This document shows positions 1 to 5,606 of a stretch of 14,210 bases of DNA, piece by piece. The notes beneath the pieces are model-generated. The model did not search any database, was not told the DNA's origin, and was given only the letters and a program-made list of their open reading frames with translations. Source of the stretch: Candidatus Methylomirabilota bacterium (GTDB lineage: Bacteria; Methylomirabilota; Methylomirabilia; Methylomirabilales; JACQHM01); assembly GCA_016199025.1 (NCBI GenBank), contig JACQHM010000215.1, positions 1 to 14,210 on the forward strand, given 5' to 3'. The position numbers were made by a program, and so were the translations under genes. Within the stretch, counting starts at the first letter, position 1. Every line of letters begins with the position of its first letter.

Positions 1-40
1 CGCTGGGATCGGTCGATGGCGTGTTCCCTCCGGCCGCCAT
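1..40 (-). CDS. Start of an unidentified leftward gene (5' fragment only)
   Basis: Read on the minus strand, an ATG at 40-38 opens MAAGGNTPSTDPS and runs out of the window without a stop. It is preceded by a purine-rich Shine-Dalgarno-like run GGGGAGGGG (minus strand of 46-54) about five bases upstream. Further upstream is a promoter-like TTGACA-17-TACCCT pair at 118-90. The order promoter, leader of about 40 nt, ribosome site, start codon is what supports a gene here. Thirteen residues of low complexity do not allow a family assignment, and the call depends on the flanking sequence continuing the frame. Confidence 0.35.
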   Translation of the reverse strand, partial: MAAGGNTPSTDPS

Positions 41-89
41 GGCCACCCCTCCCCTTCCACAGAACAGAGGACACCGTCGAAGTGACCAT

Positions 90-118
90 AGGGTAATCCC
101 CCACTAGGGTGGTGTCAA
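90..118 (-). promoter_or_regulatory. Sigma70-like promoter with ACCCTA direct repeats
   Basis: On the minus strand a perfect TTGACA (118-113) is separated by exactly 17 bases from TACCCT (95-90). The hexamer ACCCTA occurs twice in the same orientation (110-105 and 94-89), 16 bases apart. One copy lies inside the spacer and the other overlaps the -10. The weak -10 plus the repeats suggest an activator- or repressor-controlled promoter for the gene starting at 40. It lies 74 bases beyond the stop of the AIR-synthase-like gene, so it would start a separate unit. Confidence 0.5.
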
Positions 119-191
119 GGGGAGAGTGGACGAAGTCAGGGGCCTTCAGGTGTATCCCCACCGAAAAGTGATAAGCGCTCAGAAAGCAGCT

Positions 192-1220
192 CTACGAGGA
201 GGCCTCGAAGAGACGGGCGATCTCGTCTCGATCAAATCGGGGGAAGGGCCTCTCTTCCCCCATCGCGACCAGCGTGATCCCCTTTTCCTGTCCCACGACC
301 TCGCCGATGGCCACCGCCAGGATCCCCTCCTGCCGGTACCGCTCCAGGAGCCGCTCCGCGTCCTCGGGCGGTGCCGTCAAGAGGAGGGCCCCGGAGGCGA
401 TGGTCCCCAACGGGTCCAGATCCAAGGCCTCGCAGAACTTCAAGGATTCGGGGAGGATCGGGATCCTCTCTCGGAAGATCCGGAGGCCGACCCCTGAGGC
501 TTCGGCCAGTTCGTAGAGGCCTGAGGAAAGGCCCCCTTCTGTCGGATCATGCATCGCATGAACCTTCACCGTCTCGACCCCTTTGAGGGCCTCCTTCAGG
601 ACGCTGATCCCGGGGCGGTGGAGGAAGCCCCTGGCCCGCTCCAACAGGTCCTCATCGCATCCTAAGCGCTTTAACGCTTCCTCCTTCTCCCGGGCCATGA
701 TGGCGGTCCCCTCGACGGCGATCCCCTTCGTGAGGATCACGACATCCCCTACCCGGGCCCCCGATGTGGTGACCAGCCCATCCTTCGCGACCTCCCCCAG
801 CATTCCCCCGATCAGGATCGGGCGGCCGAGATCGGCCGTGACCTCGGTATGCCCTCCGATAACCGTGGCCCCGATGCCGGAACAGGCCTCCTCAACCTGG
901 GCGAAGATCCCTTCGACCAGGGACTCGGTGGCCCGGCCCTCAGGGAGGAGGAGGACCATCGTGAACCAGAGGGGCCTTGCCCCCCGGACGGCCAGGTCGT
1001 TGGCGTTGACGTGGACCGCGTACCAGCCGATCTCATCCGTGGCGAAGGTGATCGGATCAACGGTCACGACGAGATACCGATCGCCAAGATCGAGGACTGC
1101 TGCATCCTCTCCGATCTTTGGCCCCACCACTACTCTGGGATCCCTCTGGGGAAGCTTTGCCAGCAGTTTTTTCAGAAGCGCTAGCGTTGGCTTCCCAACC
1201 GGCAGGTGAGCCATTTCCAC
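192..1220 (-). CDS. AIR synthase / HypE-like ATP-binding protein
   Basis: A 342-residue protein of the PurM/ThiL/HypE/SelD superfamily, whose members use ATP to phosphorylate or dehydrate small molecules or peptide tails. Visible motifs are GEDAAV (37-42, the acidic Mg-ATP loop), HVNANDLAVRGA (70-81), GGHTEV (122-127), TKG (164-166) and HDPTEGGLS (214-222), so both halves of the fold are present. The layout is closest to HypE, but true HypE ends in a Cys that accepts the carbamoyl/cyano group. This protein ends in EASS and no other hyp genes are nearby, so hydrogenase maturation is unlikely. The start is GTG at 1220; ATG at 1214 is an alternative. The GTG lies one base after the stop of the M50 peptidase gene, so the two are probably co-transcribed and translationally coupled. 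The substrate is unknown. Confidence 0.85.
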   Translation of the reverse strand: MEMAHLPVGKPTLALLKKLLAKLPQRDPRVVVGPKIGEDAAVLDLGDRYLVVTVDPITFATDEIGWYAVHVNANDLAVRGARPLWFTMVLLLPEGRATESLVEGIFAQVEEACSGIGATVIGGHTEVTADLGRPILIGGMLGEVAKDGLVTTSGARVGDVVILTKGIAVEGTAIMAREKEEALKRLGCDEDLLERARGFLHRPGISVLKEALKGVETVKVHAMHDPTEGGLSSGLYELAEASGVGLRIFRERIPILPESLKFCEALDLDPLGTIASGALLLTAPPEDAERLLERYRQEGILAVAIGEVVGQEKGITLVAMGEERPFPRFDRDEIARLFEASS

Positions 1221-1221
1221 G

Positions 1222-2298
1222 TTAAGGGAGGCTAAACGGGGCAGGCGTGATCAAGGAGAGGAGAAGGAAGAACGCGAGGACTCCCACGACCCGTCGGCGT
1301 CGATCCAGGGGGGTGACATCGTTTAACGGGGGAGGGTGCTTCAAGCCGAGGACGAGGGCGAGGCCCGCCCAGAACAGCCACCCCGGCCAGGCAAGGATCC
1401 CCATGATGGCGAGGCCAAGAAGGGTAGCAATGGCCACCTCCCGATGATGCCGGCCCAGGAGGGCGTAGCTCACGTGGCCGCCATCGAGCTGGCCGATGGG
1501 GAGGAGGTTCAGGGCGGTCACGAAGAGACCGATCCAGCCCGCAAAGGCCACCGGGTGGAGGAGCACATCGACGTTCTCGGGGAGGCTTCCCAGGGTCAAC
1601 CATTGGAGAAAAGAAAATAACAGGGGCGAACCGAGGAGGATGCCGATCTGTCCCGGCGGAGATGCCGTGATGATCTCGGAGAACTTCAGGCCGATGATGA
1701 GAACAGGGAGGGCAATGACCAGGCCGGCGAGAGGCCCGGCGAGCCCCACGTCGAAGAGGGCCTTCCGATCCGTCACCGGGGATTTCATCTTGATGAAGGC
1801 CCCGAAGGTCCCGAGGCCGATGGGGGCAGGGATGAAGTAGGGAAGCGTGACCTCGACGCCGTAATACCTGGCCGTGAAGTAATGTCCCAGCTCGTGGATG
1901 CCCAGGATCAAGAGGAGGCTAAGAGCGAAGGGAAACCCGACCAGAAGGCCGGAAGGGTTGCTAAAGATATCCGCCCCCTCGTTGGCGGCCCCGACGGAGA
2001 GAGTGGTCAAGAGCGTCGCCCCTAACAGGACCAGGTTCACCCAGGGCTTCGCCGCCTTCGACCGCGGGACCGCTTTCAACAACGCGATCTCGTCCTCGTG
2101 CTGGAGCAGAGGGTAGTAGCCGTAAGGAGCGTACCGCCGGCTCAAGACCCTGATGGCCCACTCGGGGTCAACCATCAATCGTCCCCTGAAGCGGAAGGTC
2201 CCGTTGTGCACCTCCCAGTCGGAGATGGCGAAGATCCCGTCCAGCTCCCGTCCCAAGGCGAAGAGGAGACCCTCGATCGGCTCTTCCCATGTGCTCAC
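1222..2298 (-). CDS. Site-2 protease family membrane peptidase (M50)
   Basis: A 358-residue polytopic zinc metalloprotease. HELGH at 135-139 supplies two His zinc ligands and the catalytic Glu, followed by FTARYYGVEV. The second family signature NLLPIGQLDGG (264-274) supplies the Asp ligand. Hydrophobic segments lie at about 85-105, 117-134, 187-204, 250-270, 285-320 and 335-352. A soluble N-terminal region of about 80 residues precedes the membrane core. There is no PDZ domain, unlike RseP; the arrangement resembles the plant EGY and cyanobacterial S2P-like group. The start is GTG (2298), preceded by GGGGTTGGGA, and a good promoter lies at 2390-2362. The HypE-like gene follows after one base. 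Members of this family cleave transmembrane segments, often of anti-sigma factors; no such substrate is visible here. Confidence 0.92.
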   Translation of the reverse strand: MSTWEEPIEGLLFALGRELDGIFAISDWEVHNGTFRFRGRLMVDPEWAIRVLSRRYAPYGYYPLLQHEDEIALLKAVPRSKAAKPWVNLVLLGATLLTTLSVGAANEGADIFSNPSGLLVGFPFALSLLLILGIHELGHYFTARYYGVEVTLPYFIPAPIGLGTFGAFIKMKSPVTDRKALFDVGLAGPLAGLVIALPVLIIGLKFSEIITASPPGQIGILLGSPLLFSFLQWLTLGSLPENVDVLLHPVAFAGWIGLFVTALNLLPIGQLDGGHVSYALLGRHHREVAIATLLGLAIMGILAWPGWLFWAGLALVLGLKHPPPLNDVTPLDRRRRVVGVLAFFLLLSLITPAPFSLP

Positions 2299-2361
2299 GT
2301 CCCAACCCCACTTGTCAGTCGGCGGTCAACCGTCATCGGTTTTCACTCACCAGCTTCTTTG

Positions 2362-2390
2362 TTTATAGCACGCCTTGTCCGGTTGGTCAA
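2362..2390 (-). promoter_or_regulatory. Sigma70-type promoter for the M50 peptidase unit
   Basis: On the minus strand TTGACC (2390-2385) is followed, after exactly 17 bases, by TATAAA (2367-2362). The predicted transcript would start near 2355 and have a leader of about 57 bases before the GTG at 2298. It is divergent from the plus-strand promoter at 2413, and the two -35 boxes face each other across 22 bases. Confidence 0.75.
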
Positions 2391-2412
2391 AACTTTTCCG
2401 TGTGGTTTCTCC

Positions 2413-2442
2413 TTGACAACCTCCGGTTGTTCACGCTAGAAC
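2413..2442 (+). promoter_or_regulatory. Sigma70-type promoter ahead of the TctC remnant / oxidoreductase
   Basis: A perfect TTGACA at 2413-2418 is followed by TAGAAC (2437-2442) with an 18-base spacer. A start near 2449 would give a leader of about 40 bases to the ATG at 2490, which has its own AAGGAG at 2477-2482. The -10 is only a moderate match. Confidence 0.5.
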
Positions 2443-2489
2443 TCCGATTACCCTCTGGATCACCCATGGAACCGTCAAGGAGTCTCCAC

Positions 2490-2858
2490 ATGATGCAAAG
2501 AACAAGAACCTGGCTGGTCGTGGGGCTTGCCCTCCTGGTGGCCTTCAAGGCGAAGCCCGGCCAGATGAAGATCGCCACCGCCGGCGCCGGCTCTGCGGGC
2601 CACGCGGCGGCGGAGGCCCTTCGGAAGACCACGGGGATCGAGTACAAGCATATCCCTTACAAGGGAGGCTACCCGGCGGTGGTCGCCACGGTGCAAGGAG
2701 AAACGGACGTGGTAATGCAGCTCTCCCTCGAGGTGGTGGACATGCGCAGGGCGAAGAAGCTTCGTGCCCTGGCCACCACCGCGCCCAAGCCGCTCACGAT
2801 CAGCGGCTATGGGGAGATCCCGTCCATCACCAGGGTTATATTCCTTGGAGGGCTCGAA
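2490..2858 (+). pseudogene. Remnant of a TctC/Bug-type solute-binding protein
   Basis: ATG at 2490 has AAGGAG at 2477-2482 and starts a signal-peptide-like stretch (two Met, Arg, then TWLVVGLALLVAF). It passes directly into text typical of the middle of TctC/Bug receptors: KAKPGQMKIATAGAGSAGHA, HIPYKGGYPAVVA, QGETDVVMQ and KKLRALATT. Full receptors are about 320 residues. Here roughly 110 residues between signal peptide and core are missing, as is the C-terminal part after GEIPSI. The frame stays open and runs without a stop into the oxidoreductase at 2859. These receptors bind carboxylates in the periplasm for TctAB importers; no tctA or tctB is present. I read it as an internally deleted, non-functional receptor. 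The alternative is a 477-residue fusion protein made from 2490 to 3923. Confidence 0.75.
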
Positions 2859-3923
2859 ATGGAGACAAGGCACCAGAAGGTATCCGGTAAAGATCAGGTG
2901 ACGTTGGCCCTGCTTGGGGCCGGCTTTGTAGCGGATTTCTACATGCAGGCGCTGGCCTACGTGCCCCACCAGCAGGTGGTGGGGGTCTTCTCCCGGACCC
3001 GGGAGCGGGGAAGAGCCTTCGCGGGGAAGTGGCAGATCCCCCAGGCTACTGACCGGCTGGAGGAGCTGATCGCCCGGGGCGACATCGACCTCTACGTGGT
3101 GGGACTCCCCAACTTCCTCCACAAGGAGGTCTGTCTCAAACTGGCCGAGGCGGGCCGGAATGTCCTCTGCACGAAGCCCCTCGGGCGGAACGCGTCAGAG
3201 GCCCGAGCGATGTTGGAGGCGGTCCGCGCCCACGGCGTCCGCCACGGCTACCTTGAGACCGAGGTCTTCACCCCGGCGGTGGTGAAGGCCAAGGAACTGG
3301 TGGATCGGGGGGCCATCGGTGAGGTGGTGATGGTGAGATCACGGGAGGCCCACTTCGGTTCCCACTCACCTTACAACTGGGACCCGGAGCTGGCCGGCGG
3401 CGGGCCCCTCCTCCTCCTTGGCAGCCACAACGTGGAGTTCTCGCGCTTCATGCTGGGGAAGCCCCGGGCAGTAGAGGTCTTCGCCTGGACCGCCACGCTG
3501 GTCCATCAGGCCCCCATCGAGGACAGCGCCCTGATGCTGATCAGGTTCGAGGGGGGGAAGATGGCCCAGGTGGAGGTGAACTGGACGACCCGCTCAGGGC
3601 TGGACCTCCAGAACGAGATCACCGGGCGGGATGGGGCCATCTACACCGATGTGACAGGTGCGACCGGCATCCGGGCCTTCACCTTGAAGGACGCGGGGTA
3701 CGTGCTGGAGAAGGCGACGGTCTCCACCGGTTGGATCCAGCCTGTCCCCGAGGAGCCGTTCATCTACGGCTACGTGGGTCACCTGAAACACTTCGTGGAC
3801 GCGGTGCGGGAGGGGAGGCCGTTCGCGGAGACCTTCGAGGACGGGTACGTGGTGAACGCCATCATCGACGCCGGCTACCGCTCGGCCCGGTCAGGGCGCT
3901 GGGAACCGGTGGAGGTCGAGTAG
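2859..3923 (+). CDS. Gfo/Idh/MocA family oxidoreductase
   Basis: A 354-residue NAD(P)-dependent oxidoreductase acting on sugars, cyclitols or related polyols. The N-terminal Rossmann fold is marked by LALLGAGFVADFY (16-28); the C-terminal half is the mixed beta-sheet domain of the family. I chose ATG 2859 because GGAGG (2847-2851) sits seven bases upstream and the family-like sequence begins here. The frame is open further upstream through the TctC remnant. Key positions are unusual. The usual EKP cofactor motif reads TKP (105-107), which keeps the Lys. In the DxGxH catalytic segment, within GGPLLLLGSH (171-180), the Asp is Leu176 while His180 is kept; the following conserved Asp is Glu183. 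The substrate cannot be named. An MFS transporter gene follows within 60 bases and is probably in the same operon. Confidence 0.88.
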   Translation: METRHQKVSGKDQVTLALLGAGFVADFYMQALAYVPHQQVVGVFSRTRERGRAFAGKWQIPQATDRLEELIARGDIDLYVVGLPNFLHKEVCLKLAEAGRNVLCTKPLGRNASEARAMLEAVRAHGVRHGYLETEVFTPAVVKAKELVDRGAIGEVVMVRSREAHFGSHSPYNWDPELAGGGPLLLLGSHNVEFSRFMLGKPRAVEVFAWTATLVHQAPIEDSALMLIRFEGGKMAQVEVNWTTRSGLDLQNEITGRDGAIYTDVTGATGIRAFTLKDAGYVLEKATVSTGWIQPVPEEPFIYGYVGHLKHFVDAVREGRPFAETFEDGYVVNAIIDAGYRSARSGRWEPVEVE

Positions 3924-3980
3924 TTCATCACGGGGATGGGAGGAAACCTGGGTGGCAGATTCTTAGGAGAACATGAGGCC

Positions 3981-5324
3981 ATGGGGAAAAACCACGACGA
4001 TGCCGGTGTGCGGTCTTCGTTGCCCCGAGGTGGGGTGGAGACTTCCGCCCCCTGGTATCATGGGATCACGCGGTACCAGTGGCTGGTGCTGACTGTTGCC
4101 TCCCTCGGCTGGGCCTTCGACACCATGGACCAGTGGTTGTATGTCCTGGCGCGTCAGCCCGCCCTTAGAACGCTTCTTGGGCCTTTAGCCAGCGACGCCG
4201 ACGTCGCGTACTACGGGGGCATCGTGCAGACTTGTTTGATCTTGGGCTGGGCGACGGGTGGGGTGTTCTTTGGCATGGTCGGCGACCGCTGGGGACGGAC
4301 CCGCACCATGGCGGTCACAGTCCTCCTCTACGCCGGGTTCACCGGGTTGTCGGGGCTCACCCAGACCTGGCAGCAGTTCGCCGCCTGCCGGTTCCTCACA
4401 GGACTGGGCGTTGGGGGGGAATTTGCCGCGGGCGCCTCGTTGGTAGCGGAGGTGTTCCCCGAACGTGCGCGTGCAAAGGCGTTAGGCCTGATGCAAGCCG
4501 CTGCCGCCATCGGGAACATGATGGCTGCGGTCATCAACCTGACCATCGGTGCCGCGCCCTGGGGTGGGTGGCGGTGGGTGTTCGGCGTCGGGGTGCTGCC
4601 GGCCTTCCTAGTGTTCATCATTCGGCTCATGGTCAAAGAACCTGAACGCTGGCAGCACGCCCATGAGATCGCCGCCCGTGGACAGCAAAAACTTGGTGCG
4701 ATCCAGGACCTGTTCACCTCACCGGACCTTCGCCGCCATACCCTGGTCGGTGTCTCCCTGGCCGCTGTGGGGGTCGTGGGCTTCTGGGGCATCGGCACCT
4801 GGTCACCGGACTTGCTGCGACAGGCGCTCAACCCCCAAAACCTGCCCGACCTGAAGCCTGCCGTCGAACGTGCGGCCAGCTTGAGTATCATGGGGCAAAA
4901 CGCGGGGGCGTTCTTCGGCATCCTCGCCTGGGCGCTCCTCGCCGAGCGGATCGGGCGGCGTGGTGCGTTCCTCGCCGCCTTCCTAGGCTGTATGGTAGTC
5001 GTGCCCCTAACCTTTTCCCTCGTCACTTCCTTCACCCATGCGGTGTTCCTCTTTCCCCTGATGGGCTTTGTCACGACCTCCCTCTTCGCCGGGTACACCA
5101 TCTATTTTCCCGAGCTCTACCCCACCCGACTCAGGGCGACCGGCACAGGGTTCTGCTACAACGTGGCCCGCTACCTGGCCGCCGCGGCCCCTTACACCTT
5201 TGGGAGGCTCCGAGCCGTGTACGGCATCCGCCAGGCCGCCACGATCATGTCCACCGTATTCCTCCTTGGGATCGTCACCCTGGCCTTCGCCCCGGAGACG
5301 AAGGACAAGCCGCTGCCGGAGTAA
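3981..5324 (+). CDS. MFS transporter (organic acid/sugar type)
   Basis: A 447-residue major facilitator with about 12 membrane spans, an inner-membrane symporter or facilitator. The motif-A loop reads GMVGDRWGRTRTM (98-110), and its second-half counterpart is AERIGRRGAF (321-330). TM1 carries two acidic residues in FDTMD (46-50), reminiscent of the DGFD motif of aromatic-acid/H+ symporters. TM4-5 reads RFLTGLGVGGEFAAG (137-151). PELYPTRLRATGTGFCYN (377-394) is typical of the sugar porter/AAHS/NiaP-like groups. ATG 3981 is preferred because AGGAGA lies at 3965-3970; an in-frame ATG at 3936, 15 codons earlier, lacks a comparable site. The gene starts 58 bases after the oxidoreductase stop, so transport of that enzyme's substrate is plausible. 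No terminator hairpin is evident after the stop. Confidence 0.9.
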   Translation: MGKNHDDAGVRSSLPRGGVETSAPWYHGITRYQWLVLTVASLGWAFDTMDQWLYVLARQPALRTLLGPLASDADVAYYGGIVQTCLILGWATGGVFFGMVGDRWGRTRTMAVTVLLYAGFTGLSGLTQTWQQFAACRFLTGLGVGGEFAAGASLVAEVFPERARAKALGLMQAAAAIGNMMAAVINLTIGAAPWGGWRWVFGVGVLPAFLVFIIRLMVKEPERWQHAHEIAARGQQKLGAIQDLFTSPDLRRHTLVGVSLAAVGVVGFWGIGTWSPDLLRQALNPQNLPDLKPAVERAASLSIMGQNAGAFFGILAWALLAERIGRRGAFLAAFLGCMVVVPLTFSLVTSFTHAVFLFPLMGFVTTSLFAGYTIYFPELYPTRLRATGTGFCYNVARYLAAAAPYTFGRLRAVYGIRQAATIMSTVFLLGIVTLAFAPETKDKPLPE

Positions 5325-5334
5325 CCCCTTCGTA

Positions 5335-5374
5335 AGCCATCAGCTTTCAGCCGTCAGCTTTGCAGCCGCCAGCG
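5335..5374 (+). repeat. Short tandem repeat, AGCC-TCAGCTTT units
   Basis: Just after the MFS stop there are about 2.7 imperfect copies of a 14-15-base unit: AGCCATCAGCTTTC, AGCCGTCAGCTTTGC and AGCCGCCAGCG. Such CAGCTTT/AGCC arrays resemble short dispersed intergenic repeats seen in many bacterial genomes. No other copy is in this window. Confidence 0.55.
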
Positions 5375-5405
5375 AATTGTCGCCCTTTTTGTCAGAAATC
5401 TTTCG

Positions 5406-5434
5406 TTGACAGGGGGAAAATGACAGGCTATAAG
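5406..5434 (+). promoter_or_regulatory. Sigma70-type promoter for the PQQ dehydrogenase
   Basis: A perfect TTGACA (5406-5411), a 17-base spacer and TATAAG (5429-5434) form a strong promoter. GCTATAA is repeated with a 10-base period (5427-5433 and 5437-5443), giving either a second -10 or a bound element. Initiation near 5441 leaves a long leader of about 165 bases before the ATG at 5607. That leader contains GTTTG-N9-CAAAC (5448-5466). Confidence 0.75.
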
Positions 5435-5606
5435 GGGCTATAACGCCGTTTGATTATTAGCCAAACAGGTGGGAGGGGAGGCTCCCGCCGTCCATGTTTC
5501 CCAGTTCCGTCTCCACAGTTCACAAGGGGGGGGTGAGAGCCGATACATGTTCCTTGGAGGGGTGGTCATTTAAGGGTGAGAAAAGGCTATGAGAAGGAGG
5601 CGGACG

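Noticed and set aside
126..1209. Several open frames on the plus strand across the AIR-synthase-like gene
   Set aside because: They are antisense to a gene with clear family motifs, have Arg/Pro/Ser-rich translations typical of GC-rich shadow frames, and lack ribosome sites.
192..1220. Call of genuine HypE (hydrogenase maturation)
   Set aside because: The C-terminal Cys essential to HypE is absent and no hyp or hydrogenase genes are nearby, so the broader superfamily name was used.
2289..2489. Extension of the TctC-remnant/oxidoreductase frame back to 2289
   Set aside because: This stretch overlaps the M50 start and both divergent promoters, shows no protein-like pattern, and good ribosome sites occur only at 2477 and 2847.
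4328..5101. 257-residue open frame on the minus strand opposite the MFS gene
   Set aside because: Its translation is a low-complexity Arg/Pro/Ala shadow, while the plus strand has the full MFS signature.
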